Below are positions 53,143 to 61,843 of a stretch of 62,932 bases of DNA, one piece after another; position 1 is the first letter of the stretch, and each line of letters begins with the position of its first letter. Source of the stretch: an uncultured Candidatus Saccharibacteria bacterium (GTDB lineage: Bacteria > Patescibacteriota > Saccharimonadia > Saccharimonadales > Saccharimonadaceae); assembly GCA_946406315.1 (NCBI GenBank), contig CAMJKD010000002.1:1-62932 (forward strand). The letters run 5' to 3'. The notes below the pieces were generated by a model that made no database searches, was not told where the DNA came from, and saw only the letters and a program-made list of their open reading frames with translations. Position numbers and translations under genes: made by a program.

Positions 53143-53859
53143 TTATCGCGGTCGTGATGCGGCGCTTGCGTGAGCTTTTTCTTCGATTTCGTCGTCAAGT
53201 TTTTTCAGCATAACGCCAGTAGCGCTTTTGCGTTCAAGGGCTTTCTCGATAAAGAAATCCGTAAGCTTTGGATTCTTCGGCAGGATTGGTCCATGCAGAT
53301 AAGTACCGATGCAGTTTTTATAACGGCAGCCTTCGGTTTTATCCTCGCCGTTGTTGCCGGCGCCGAGAATGACTTCGCCGAATGGATTAACGTTTGGTCC
53401 GATGGAAGTCAGGCCGGAATGGTTTTCGTAGCCAACCACTTCGCCAAATCCGTAACTATTAATTACAATATTGCCAATTAAGCGTTCTGGTCCAGCGTTA
53501 GTGATAACGTCAAGAATGCTAGTGCCCATGATTTTTTTACCATCGGATGTTTGGAAATATTTACCAAATAGTTGATATAGACCGCAAATGACTAAGCATG
53601 GTACGCCATCTTCAATCATGTCTTTGAGTTTTGGTGCAATTTCTTGCAGATCGTCTTCGATAATGCCCTGCCCCGAGTCTTGTCCGCCACCACCGAAGAT
53701 AATATCGATATCTTTTGGTATTTTATTATCAGGCTCATGTTCAATTACTTCAACATCAATATTGCGCCATTCGCAACGACGCTTAATGGCGAGGACATTG
53801 CCGTGATCGCCATAAAGGTTCATTTCTTTTGGATAGAGATGTAATATTTTGATTTTCAT
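53143..53859 (-). CDS. gatD: Lipid II isoglutaminyl synthase, glutaminase subunit GatD
   Basis: A 238-residue class I glutamine amidotransferase that supplies ammonia to MurT. The nucleophile is C92 in VICGLYQLFGK, the histidine lies in GTYLHGPILPKNP, and FGGGGQDSGQ and NHSGLTSIGP match CobB/CobQ-like amidotransferases. Together with MurT it amidates the second-residue glutamate of the lipid II stem peptide, as in Gram-positive bacteria. Its ATG overlaps the murT stop (ATGA). Confidence 0.93.
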   Translation of the reverse strand: MKIKILHLYPKEMNLYGDHGNVLAIKRRCEWRNIDVEVIEHEPDNKIPKDIDIIFGGGGQDSGQGIIEDDLQEIAPKLKDMIEDGVPCLVICGLYQLFGKYFQTSDGKKIMGTSILDVITNAGPERLIGNIVINSYGFGEVVGYENHSGLTSIGPNVNPFGEVILGAGNNGEDKTEGCRYKNCIGTYLHGPILPKNPKLTDFFIEKALERKSATGVMLKKLDDEIEEKAHASAASRPR

Positions 53860-55091
53860 AGAATGCTCTTTCCTGAAATTATTTTGCGTATTTCTAGCAT
53901 GGCGGTGTAGGTTGCAAAAATACGTTTATGTTTGCTCTTGCCGTTAGTAAATTTTTGAACTGCAGCTTCGAGATTTTCGATGATTTCGGCGGCCTGGATA
54001 TTGTCGTATTTGAGTCGCAGGGCCATGTCGTAGGCACGAATACCGGAAATCATTTTGACATTTTTAAGTTTTGAAAAATCAACATTCCAAAGCCAAGAAA
54101 TGTCGCGCCCATCGGCAATTCTATCGTTAATTGCAATCATATAATCGCAATTATTGTCGGCAAAAGATGCGATACTAAGTTGAAATGCGGACGGATTTTT
54201 GACGAGTAGTAACTCCACTTCCGCGTCATTAATCGTAAAGCTCTCACCGCGCCCAAAAGCGGATTCTATATTAACAATGTCGTCGAAGAATTTTTGTACT
54301 TTAACGTCCGGCATAACGCAATGACATAGTGCAATCGCGCCAGCGACATTATAGGCGTTATACATACCTTTTAGCTTCAAACTGACGGTGTAATCTTTTT
54401 TATTGACAGTATAAGTAGCACGGTTGGCGTGTAAATCGGTGAATATGACTTTAGCGGCACGGTCGGAACTTTTTGTTTGTTTTTTACTAACTAAATCGTC
54501 ATCGGATGGGAATTTTTGAATTAATTTGTCGGATAATCCGAAGTATTCAGTATGATTGGCGGTAATTTTTCCGACGCGTGGATCTTCGCGGTTGAGAACG
54601 GCGGTCTTTTTGGTGGCAGTGGCGACTTTTTGTAATAAGTCTGCGGTATGGTCAATTTCGCCAAAACGGTCTAATTGATCGCGTTGCACATTCAACAATA
54701 GTGCGTAATCGACTGGTGCGACTTCTGTAAATTTAACAGCGTGCGCTTCGTCTAGTTCTAGCACAGCAATGTCGTAATCGAATTCGCCGTTGAGATTAAT
54801 GTCTTCCAAAATTGCAGATATGACACCGCGGACGAAATTGCTGCCAGTATTATTTGTAAAGACTTTTAGTCCTTGTTTTTCGAGTAGTTCGCTCACGATT
54901 TTAGTAGTAGTGGTTTTACCGTTTGTGCCAGATATTACCACGATGCCATGTGGCAATTTGGACAGAATTTTATTGATGAATTTTGGATTGATGCGTTCAA
55001 CTACTAATCCTGGTAAAGCGGACCCACTGCCGCCGCGAAGATGGGTAATTTTTTGAACTCCTTTACCGATAAAAATACTTAGTTTTTCCAT
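53856..55091 (-). CDS. murT: Lipid II isoglutaminyl synthase, Mur-ligase subunit MurT
   Basis: A 411-residue Mur-ligase-like enzyme. The P-loop SGTNGKTTTTK (54-64), LDEAHAVKF and LLNVQRDQLDRFGEID, then KGMYNAYNVAGAIA and the C-terminal DUF1727 domain (DGRDISWLWNVDFSKL) identify it. The zinc ribbon with four cysteines found in many MurT proteins is absent: the matching region (about 190-230) has no Cys at all. The stop is TGA, overlapping the gatD ATG. The start overlaps the 3' end of the permease gene by 13 bases, so MurT is translated as part of one operon with an ABC exporter. Confidence 0.92.
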   Translation of the reverse strand: MEKLSIFIGKGVQKITHLRGGSGSALPGLVVERINPKFINKILSKLPHGIVVISGTNGKTTTTKIVSELLEKQGLKVFTNNTGSNFVRGVISAILEDINLNGEFDYDIAVLELDEAHAVKFTEVAPVDYALLLNVQRDQLDRFGEIDHTADLLQKVATATKKTAVLNREDPRVGKITANHTEYFGLSDKLIQKFPSDDDLVSKKQTKSSDRAAKVIFTDLHANRATYTVNKKDYTVSLKLKGMYNAYNVAGAIALCHCVMPDVKVQKFFDDIVNIESAFGRGESFTINDAEVELLLVKNPSAFQLSIASFADNNCDYMIAINDRIADGRDISWLWNVDFSKLKNVKMISGIRAYDMALRLKYDNIQAAEIIENLEAAVQKFTNGKSKHKRIFATYTAMLEIRKIISGKSIL

Positions 55092-56335
55092 GTTTTACGC
55101 GGACTCCCTAATATTTTTTTAAAGTCGACTTTTGTGCCAGATGCAATTGCATTGCGACAAAAGATATAGGTTGCAAGGCGAGAAAAGAGGAAGCCGAATA
55201 TTAAGATGTCGGCAAATCCGAGTAGTAATTCCCAAGTTGGTAAAGTATTAAATACGCCACGCAGCATGATTGCGAGTGGCGCACTTGGTGGGAAGTAAGT
55301 GAGGAAATAAGTGAATGGCTGAACGTCGTGGCTAGCGAAGGTGCTAATGAAGAAGATGGGCAAAATTGTGAGAATAATGATGACTGACATGAAAGAGTTG
55401 GCGTCTTTGGCGCTAGACGTGACGGTGCCGATAACGACACAAAGTGAAGTAAAGAGGAAATACGAGGCTAATAATAAGGCGAGATATTCCGTAATGAGGA
55501 TTGGGTTGAAGTCGATAGTAATGCCGAATGGAATGGCGTCGTATTGTTTAGCGACTAAATAGCCGATAACGAGCGGAATAATTAGGACAGAAAGTTGGAT
55601 GATACCCAAAATCATCAAGGAAATGATTTTGCCAACGATTAAGTTGATTGGCTTAATGCTAGTTAGTAATAATTCGCTGATGCGGTTTTCTTTTTCTTCG
55701 ACCATGGCGGCTGTAAGACGATTACCGAGAACGATGATTAAGATATAGAAAAGTGCAAGTCCGATGGCTGGAATAATGAGGTTTGAAACTGCCTCGGCCA
55801 TATCTACTTTATGATTATCTTGGGCGTCATAAGTAGTAGTTTGATATTTGACGGCACCCGTAATGATTGCGATATTAACTTCAGAAACTTCCGATAATGC
55901 CGTGGCGGAGAGTAGGCTGCGGATTGGATTGGCGTAATCGTCGAATATGCTGGCGGAATCTGGCTTAACATAGACCTCGACTGTATGGGTATTTTTGAAA
56001 TCTTTTGGCAAATAATAGAAGACATCGAGTTTGCCGTCCTGGACGTCCTTGATGCCGATTTCTTTATTCTTGTATTCTTTGAGTGTTTGTTCTTGTTCTT
56101 TTTTGTTGATGACGGTTTTTATCGCGAGATATTCAGCCTCATCGTAAACGCCGAGCGACATATTAGACGTGTCGACGCCGGCCTCGAGTGCTTCCTCGGC
56201 GTTATAGCCAGATATGGCTGCGATGAAGATGTAGAAACCAAGTAGAATTGGTACGAGGATGGCGGCAAGCCAGAATGATGGCTTCTTGAGACTGCGGACA
56301 ACTTCAAAACGAATAACTTGTCGGGTTTTACTCAT
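55079..56335 (-). CDS. ABC-2 type permease (NatB-like)
   Basis: 418 residues from the ATG at 56335 (MSKTRQVIRFEVVRSLKKPS); the 37 codons upstream overlap the ATPase gene, and an AAGGAG site supports the later start. One N-terminal helix, a large extracytoplasmic domain (about 45-200) and five to six C-terminal helices (FYILIIVLGNRLTAAMVEEK with the ENRISELLLTSIKP coupling segment) make it a NatB/YhaP-type exporter permease. The substrate may be sodium, a peptide or an antimicrobial. Confidence 0.9.
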   Translation of the reverse strand: MSKTRQVIRFEVVRSLKKPSFWLAAILVPILLGFYIFIAAISGYNAEEALEAGVDTSNMSLGVYDEAEYLAIKTVINKKEQEQTLKEYKNKEIGIKDVQDGKLDVFYYLPKDFKNTHTVEVYVKPDSASIFDDYANPIRSLLSATALSEVSEVNIAIITGAVKYQTTTYDAQDNHKVDMAEAVSNLIIPAIGLALFYILIIVLGNRLTAAMVEEKENRISELLLTSIKPINLIVGKIISLMILGIIQLSVLIIPLVIGYLVAKQYDAIPFGITIDFNPILITEYLALLLASYFLFTSLCVVIGTVTSSAKDANSFMSVIIILTILPIFFISTFASHDVQPFTYFLTYFPPSAPLAIMLRGVFNTLPTWELLLGFADILIFGFLFSRLATYIFCRNAIASGTKVDFKKILGSPRKTWKN

Positions 56336-57071
56336 GATGCACTCCTTCCTCCTCGCCGTAAATATCGATGAAAATTTGGTCAAGCGAGCTGCGATGAAAC
56401 TTGTTGCGAACCTCATTGATTGTGCCACTGGCGCGTGCGACGCCATTTTTCAGAAGCAAAATATGGTCGCAGAGTTTTTCGACCTCGTCCATATAGTGGG
56501 TAATTAAGATAATGGTGCTGCCCTTTTGATGTAATTCTTCGATAATTTCCATGAGTAGGCGGCGGTTGACTGGATCGAAGCCTTTGGTGGGTTCGTCCAA
56601 AATTAGTAAATCTGGTTCATTCATGACGGTGATGCCAAGTTGAACTTTTTGCTGCATACCTTGTGATAATTTTTCAACTTTTGTCTTGGCGAAATCTTCG
56701 AGGCCGACGCGTTTAAGGTAATTCATAGACCACTCGCGTGGCTGCTTAAGGCCTTTTAGGCGGCCAAAGTATACCATCGTATCGATGACGTTTTCTTTTT
56801 TATACAGGCCACGTTCTTCTGGGAGATATCCGATTTTAATTTTGCCATTCGGGTCGAATTTTTTGCCATCAATTAGGAGTTCGCCGGAATCGGGCTGATA
56901 AAGTCCTAGTAGGGTGCGGATAGTAGTAGTTTTACCGCAGCCGTTGCTGCCGAGAAGTCCGAAAGTTTCGCCTTTTTTGACGCTAAATGACAAGTTTTTG
57001 ATGACGATTTTGCCGCCAAAAGAGATTCCGAATTTCTTTACCTCAATGATATTATTTGCGGACTGATTCAT
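56328..57071 (-). CDS. ABC transporter ATP-binding protein (NatA-like)
   Basis: A 247-residue ATPase: Walker A GSNGCGKTTT, signature LSQGMQQKVQLG, Walker B LLILDEPTKGFDPV, and H-loop ITHYMDE. The C-terminal extension is the NatA-type regulatory tail. TACAAT with upstream TG lies 9 bases before the ATG, so the transcript would have at most two or three leader bases. First gene of the natA-natB-murT-gatD operon. Confidence 0.92.
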   Translation of the reverse strand: MNQSANNIIEVKKFGISFGGKIVIKNLSFSVKKGETFGLLGSNGCGKTTTIRTLLGLYQPDSGELLIDGKKFDPNGKIKIGYLPEERGLYKKENVIDTMVYFGRLKGLKQPREWSMNYLKRVGLEDFAKTKVEKLSQGMQQKVQLGITVMNEPDLLILDEPTKGFDPVNRRLLMEIIEELHQKGSTIILITHYMDEVEKLCDHILLLKNGVARASGTINEVRNKFHRSSLDQIFIDIYGEEEGVHHE

Positions 57072-57142
57072 GCTGAGGTAATTGTATCATTTTTATTGTA
57101 CTCATGCTTTAAAATGCGGGGTTATTTTGGGATATTAGAGGT

Positions 57143-58669
57143 ATGAAAAAAGTGATAAAAATAATGATTAGTGTGATGGTTTTAAGTACGATATTTGCTT
57201 TGTCGTCGTTTGGCGGCAAAGTGTCGGCGGCGAGCTGTCGTGATATTGAATTTATTTATGCGCGCGGCTCTGGCGCGGCGCGGAATGGTTCTGCCGAATG
57301 AAGGCAGTTTAATTCTGCGATGGCAAAGATTGCGAGGCGGCGGGGTTATAGCTATCGTGTAACAGATTTAAGCTACCCCGCTATTGCTGTATCGAATCCG
57401 GCTAATGCGCTTGGTGCAAAGATTAGCGGTGGTTTAGCCTATGCCTTTGGTAGGAGCGTAGATAGTGGTGTTACGAATTTGAAGAATTACTATCAATCGG
57501 TGGTAAGATCTTGTCCCAATACACTTTGGGTGCTTGGCGGCTATTCACAAGGTGCGTTGGTGGTAGAGCGAGCAGTTAAGGTTTTTAAGGCTGCAAAAGT
57601 AGTGTATGTGGGATTATTTGGCGATCCATGGACTTATTTGCCTGAGGGAAAAGGTTTGAATCCGAAGGCTTGTCGAGGACGCGATTTATCAGCTTATCGT
57701 GTCTATGCGCCAGATTGTAAGACTTATTCGGGTTCGTTGGGTATGCAAAATCCTTATGTGCCGAGTGGCTTAAATGGCAAATATGGTCTTTGGTGCAACC
57801 GGCGGGATTATGTTTGCGGTAGTACGCGGTTATTATTTAATAATAGCGGTCATTTAAAGTATGCCGAGTATAATGATTTTGTTTGGATGGCGGAAAAAGT
57901 TGAGAAAAAACTACCTTCTAGAACTCGTTTAGCTACTTTAGCAAATAAAACCGATGAAGAAGGCGATGATGATTTAGATGAAGTTGAAGATTTAATTGAG
58001 GCGCATTTGTCGTCAGATGAATATTTGGTTAGTTCGTCCGGCACTGTTACTTTGGACGCATCGAATAGTTTTAGCCTTGGGCATGAGATTGTGGATTATC
58101 AGTGGAGCGTTAAGGGCGAAGATTTTTGGTCTAGCGGAACAGAGTCGAGTATTCAGCGCGATGTTTTCTTTCCGCGACAATATACGGTACGGTTGAGAAT
58201 TGTAGATGATGCGGGGCGAACGGCGGAAGCTAGTGCGAAAATTGTAGTATATGAGGGTGAGCCGCAGAGTAATGTTATTGCGGCGCCAAATAATGCGACA
58301 GCCGAATATAAAAACGGCGAGATAAACGTACAATGAACCGAAAAGAACCATTATCGGGCGGAATATATCTTATTTAGGATTAATGATGTAGATTTAGGTT
58401 ATCTGCCCGTAAGTGAATATACTGGCACTATTGATGATATCGAAGATATTGATAATACAGTCTTAAAAGTTGCGTGGCTCGATAAGAATTTTGAGGTAGG
58501 TGAGTGGGCGGAAGTTGAAATAACTCGACCAGAGCCGCAAGAGGTAAATATTGAGCCAGTTCAAACTGGACTAGCGCAGCCTTCCATCTCTCTTTTCGCT
58601 TCTCTTTTGGGCGCATTGGGCATTGTTGCGGTGGTGATAATTATAGGTAAAAAATATCTGCCACGGTAA
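57143..58669 (+). pseudogene. Cutinase-family surface esterase interrupted by two in-frame UGA codons
   Basis: A single frame of 509 codons from ATG 57143 to TAA 58669 with TGA at codon 53 (57299-57301) and codon 398 (58334-58336). Signal peptide (1-33), cutinase domain starting CRDIEFIYARGSGAARNGSA, nucleophile S135 in GGYSQGALVV, an Asp-containing NRRDYVCGS and His in NNSGHLKYAE, then a PKD-like domain (about 290-375), an FN3-like segment (YILFRINDVDLGYLPVS) and a C-terminal transmembrane anchor (LLGALGIVAVVIII). Both UGA codons sit where Trp is natural (GSAE-x-RQFN and INVQ-x-TEKN), each one base from TGG, and TGG is used elsewhere in the gene. Either recently decayed or translated by UGA read-through. 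Confidence 0.85.
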
Positions 58670-58684
58670 AGTGGCAGATATTTT
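58651..58684 (+). terminator. Terminator overlapping the cutinase stop
   Basis: AAAATATCTGCCAC and GTGGCAGATATTTT form a 14-pair perfect stem around GGTAAA, in which the stop codon lies. Palindromic with A/T ends, it could end transcription in both directions. Confidence 0.85.
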
Positions 58685-58702
58685 GATTGAGGAGCCAACG
58701 CC

Positions 58703-58963
58703 CTAGCACTCAATCAGCGTCCAGGCTAAGGATGCGCTGTCGAATTCCAGTTGGCAGGACATTTTGCCTGCAACACATTGAAAGATGTGCTTGGCGTGGT
58801 TGCCAACGAATTTGATGCGTTCGCTGAGGGTGTCGGTAATTTCTACCTCACTCTCTCCTCGGCGGCGGAAGTATAAAGGTTGACATGGGATTTGGCTGTA
58901 GTTGAACAGCGCCATGACCTCTACTTTCTCGCCTTTTTGAACGGTTTTGTTAATGTTTTGCAT
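58703..58963 (-). CDS. Small hypothetical protein with long leader
   Basis: An 86-residue protein, predicted beta-rich (KVEVMALFNYSQIPCQPLYF, then AGKMSCQLEFDSASLAWTLI) with three cysteines. The family is not recognised. A TAAGGAGT ribosome site lies 8 bases before the ATG. The gene is preceded by about 200-390 bases of non-coding sequence with candidate promoters, so a long untranslated leader is likely. It belongs to the leadered class of small genes in this window. Confidence 0.65.
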   Translation of the reverse strand: MQNINKTVQKGEKVEVMALFNYSQIPCQPLYFRRRGESEVEITDTLSERIKFVGNHAKHIFQCVAGKMSCQLEFDSASLAWTLIEC

Positions 58964-59362
58964 AAATTACTCCTTAAATTGTTAGATTTTTGGAGTCATT
59001 TATGTGAGCCATGTTATTTCGGCTCGGTGCCGCCCGTACAATGACAGAATACGAACGACTGCGTATACTCCGACAATCAGTGACCGAAGTTTGATGTCGT
59101 ACTTATATTATATGTTTCTAAAAGTGCTTACGGTAGTCTTGAAATTGCCGATTTTCTCTAGCATGATAGCGTGGAAAATGTCAAATCGCTTGTGGACAAA
59201 AAATATCACCTTGTGGAAAAGTGTGATAATAATGGGGCAAAAATTGTCTAAAAACGGAAATACATCGCTTGGTAGCGATGTATCTGCGTATTGGTCAACC
59301 TAATAATAGTAGTATAGCATACTATTGCAAAAAAGTCAATGATATTTTGTAAAAGCTGTTTT
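58964..59362. other. 399-base intergenic region with leader and DnaA-box-like sites
   Basis: No ORF is supported. On the minus strand it holds TTGACA (59184-59179) with a downstream TAGAGA-type box and a later TATAAT near 59110, plausible promoters of the 86-residue gene. TGTGGACAA (59191-59199) and TGTGGAAAA (59212-59220) each differ by one base from the DnaA-box complement TGTGGATAA; a perfect copy (59379-59387) lies just inside the TrmB gene. A perfect TACATCGC/GCGATGTA hairpin occupies 59261-59282. No dnaA or dnaN is near, so an origin is not claimed. Confidence 0.45.
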
Positions 59363-60157
59363 TTATAAATTCTCTTCTTGTGGATAAGTGAGGCGGTAGT
59401 AATCGCGTAACATGGTGATGATTTGGCGCATCGCTTCGGCAATGGCGGGACTAGATATTACGGTTGCCATTTCGGTTTCGCCGAAAGCGATCATGGCGAC
59501 CTTGTTGCCATAAACGTCGATTTCGACTTTGCCAGTGTAGGCGTCAGTGGGCATAAAAATGCGGTTGAATTTCATGGCTTTATCCGTGCCGTCTTTGGCA
59601 TATCGGCGCGCTTCGGGATAGTCTGGCGTTAGGGCGTATGTAGTGATGCCATTTTCGGAACGCTGTTCACGGAAGCGTTTCAAAAAACCCTCTTCGGCGT
59701 TGCCGAGAGCTTTATCGAAATCCGTGCGTAAGAGGTAAATATCATCTTTGGTATGAAGCATATCGTTATACACTTCACGTATGCCGTCCATGCCTTCAAT
59801 AGTATGTGCGCCAGGCATCTCGCTATTGGCGTAAAAGAGTTGCATCATAGAATCGATATTTTGTTTAACATAAACTTCATTGCGTTGAATGATGCGGCGA
59901 CGGTTTTCGGCGAGCGACTGGAGCGCGCTAGGATTAAGGGCGCGATAGGTAGTTTTGCGACTATCGGTTTTTTCGGCGAGGCTTAATTCGACGAGGCGTT
60001 TAGCGATGCTGTAGCAATTTTCGCGCGATTCGCCAGAGAATTCTGCCATTTGGGCTGGCGTAAGCTCATCTTCTTTAATAAGAGCAATATATACTTTAGC
60101 CTGGCTAGCAGTGAGTCCGGCTTTTTGGGCGATAATCTGGAGTTCTTCGGTATCCAT
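59363..60157 (-). CDS. TrmB-family transcriptional regulator
   Basis: A 264-residue regulator of the TrmB (sugar-sensing) family: N-terminal winged helix (AGLTASQAKVYIALIKEDEL, then ESRENCYSIAKRLVELSLAE) and a C-terminal ligand-binding domain with a TrmB-type phospholipase D-like fold (EGMDGIREVYNDMLHTKDDI). TrmB proteins respond to sugars. It is the last gene of a nucleotide-metabolism operon (tdk-tmk-ung-HD-trmB), 8 bases after the HD gene, and so may sense a metabolite of that pathway or simply be co-transcribed. Confidence 0.85.
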   Translation of the reverse strand: MDTEELQIIAQKAGLTASQAKVYIALIKEDELTPAQMAEFSGESRENCYSIAKRLVELSLAEKTDSRKTTYRALNPSALQSLAENRRRIIQRNEVYVKQNIDSMMQLFYANSEMPGAHTIEGMDGIREVYNDMLHTKDDIYLLRTDFDKALGNAEEGFLKRFREQRSENGITTYALTPDYPEARRYAKDGTDKAMKFNRIFMPTDAYTGKVEIDVYGNKVAMIAFGETEMATVISSPAIAEAMRQIITMLRDYYRLTYPQEENL

Positions 60158-60165
60158 GCTTATGT

Positions 60166-61191
60166 TTATTGTACATCAGCCGCCTTGATTTGGCTAAGAT
60201 AGATATATTTATCCATATCGTAAGACAAGTTTTTTTCGATGGCTTTGGCGGCGGTTTTGCATTGTTTGGAAATGCGTTCGCCTTGCCAGAGTGGGTCGAT
60301 ATAGCGAATTTTGGTTGGGCGATGGACATAATAGAGATCTTTTGGTGCAGTTTTTGAGCTTTGTACTTCGGTAGCATTGCACCAGTTATGGAATGCGGTG
60401 TTATATTGTGAGTTATTGATTAGGTCAATGATTTCCGATTCGGTTTTTTCGTATAGGTCGGCTACGCAAATATCGCCACGTTGCGAGAGAGATCTAAGAA
60501 TATCTGCAATGAATTGCATGGAATATACCTCTCGGTCTCCGCGATAAAGGGTTGATAACTTGCTCGCTATTACTGCGAATTCGCGAGCATTCTTTTTGGT
60601 CTTGAATCCAAGCTCAACAACTCCGGTGGGGTTTTGCTGAACTTCTATGTCCCGGTAGATACTCGAGATTTGATTTAATGTAGCCATCGGATAAGTAAAT
60701 AGTGCGTTGTATAGAGTGTATTCAAGGCGATCAGCGGATAGTTGTGGTGTGTCGTTATCGGCAATTGGGTAGCGATGGTAGTTGTCGATGTCTGAGATTT
60801 TTATTTTATCTCGTTTTAGTAATGCGACAATTTCGGGTGATTCTGCGATAAACCTTGAAGTATGTTCCTCGGTACTTTCTTGGGTTATGTAGTCGCCATT
60901 CATGAAATCTACACAGTGTTTGAAGGCGGGTGTGGCGATGTCGTGAAAAAGACCAGCTAAAGTTTGTCGGCGGTCGTGCGTAAAATGCCAAACAATGGCG
61001 GCGACGGTCTTGGAGTGCTCTAGTACGGAGTAGAAGAATCTTGGATTGAACATATTGCTATAGACAATGCCGCAAGTTGTACTAATGTTGGCTAGTTTTT
61101 GCATGCGCGGAGTAGTAGCGTATTCGTCTAGCCAGTCTGGGTAGTCTGGAGCGATAACATGAAAGAATGCTTTAGTGTCGGGTTTTTCCAT
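60166..61191 (-). CDS. HD-domain phosphohydrolase
   Basis: A 341-residue metal-dependent phosphohydrolase. The HD motif is seen in LEHSKTVAAIVWHFTHDRRQ and GLFHDIATPAFKHC; a further His/Asp set lies in STEEHTSRFIAES and LSADRLEYT. It resembles dNTP triphosphohydrolase-like or (p)ppGpp-type HD enzymes, and the neighbours (thymidine kinase, thymidylate kinase, uracil glycosylase) make nucleotide hydrolysis the natural guess. It starts 4 bases after the ung stop. Confidence 0.82.
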   Translation of the reverse strand: MEKPDTKAFFHVIAPDYPDWLDEYATTPRMQKLANISTTCGIVYSNMFNPRFFYSVLEHSKTVAAIVWHFTHDRRQTLAGLFHDIATPAFKHCVDFMNGDYITQESTEEHTSRFIAESPEIVALLKRDKIKISDIDNYHRYPIADNDTPQLSADRLEYTLYNALFTYPMATLNQISSIYRDIEVQQNPTGVVELGFKTKKNAREFAVIASKLSTLYRGDREVYSMQFIADILRSLSQRGDICVADLYEKTESEIIDLINNSQYNTAFHNWCNATEVQSSKTAPKDLYYVHRPTKIRYIDPLWQGERISKQCKTAAKAIEKNLSYDMDKYIYLSQIKAADVQ

Positions 61192-61195
61192 AATA

Positions 61196-61843
61196 TTACC
61201 ATTCTATAGGAGTTAGATTCCAACTTTCAAGCTTAGCATTACATTTGCTAAACGGCTTTGAGCCGAAGAAGCCGTTATGCGCGGAAAGTGGCGAAGGGTG
61301 GGCGGATTCGATAATAAAATGTTTTGACTGGTCGATCATGGTTTTTTTGCTGCGCGCATCTCTACCCCAAAGGATAAAAACAAGATGCGGACGATTTTCA
61401 TTGAGGTATTCAATAATATGTTCGGTGAAAATTTCCCAGCCTTTGCCGCGATGACTGCCTGCCATATGCGCCTCGACGGTGAGTGTGTTATTTAGTAACA
61501 TGACACCTTGTTTAGCCCAGCGCGTAAGGTCGCCAGAATCGGGGATAGGTATACCGATGTCGTCGTGGATTTCTTTGAAAATATTGCGTAATGAAGGCGG
61601 AAATTGAACGCCTTTATGGACGGAAAAAGCGAGACCGTTTGCTTGGCGTGGACCGTGATAAGGATCTTGGCCAATAATAACGACTTTAATGTTGCTCAAG
61701 TCGGTAGCAAAGGCTGAAAAAACCTGTTGCTTAGGTGGATAGATAGTTTTAGTTTCGTAGGCTTCATGTAAAAACTTGGAAAGCTCCTTAAAATATGGTT
61801 GGTCAAATTCAGATTGTAGAATGGGTTTCCAAGACTCGTGCAT
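61196..61843 (-). CDS. ung: Uracil-DNA glycosylase
   Basis: A 215-residue family-1 enzyme that removes uracil from DNA. Catalytic Asp in IGQDPYHGPRQANGLAFSV and the C-terminal HPSPLSAHNGFFGSKPFS loop with the catalytic His are intact. The start is set at 61843, where ATG shares its first base with the tmk stop (TAATG); the ORF can be extended four codons upstream but only into tmk. Grouping with tmk, tdk and an HD hydrolase suits a role in keeping dUTP and uracil out of DNA. Confidence 0.95.
   Translation of the reverse strand: MHESWKPILQSEFDQPYFKELSKFLHEAYETKTIYPPKQQVFSAFATDLSNIKVVIIGQDPYHGPRQANGLAFSVHKGVQFPPSLRNIFKEIHDDIGIPIPDSGDLTRWAKQGVMLLNNTLTVEAHMAGSHRGKGWEIFTEHIIEYLNENRPHLVFILWGRDARSKKTMIDQSKHFIIESAHPSPLSAHNGFFGSKPFSKCNAKLESWNLTPIEW

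Noticed and set aside
57299-58336. General reassignment of UGA to a sense codon, as in Gracilibacteria or SR1
   Set aside because: murT, the helicase-nuclease and both nuclease cassette genes end in TGA with sensible C-termini, and murT's TGA overlaps the next start. Read-through in one gene remains possible; full reassignment does not.
58964-59387. Chromosomal replication origin
   Set aside because: Only one perfect DnaA box, no AT-rich unwinding repeats and no dnaA, dnaN or rpmH nearby.
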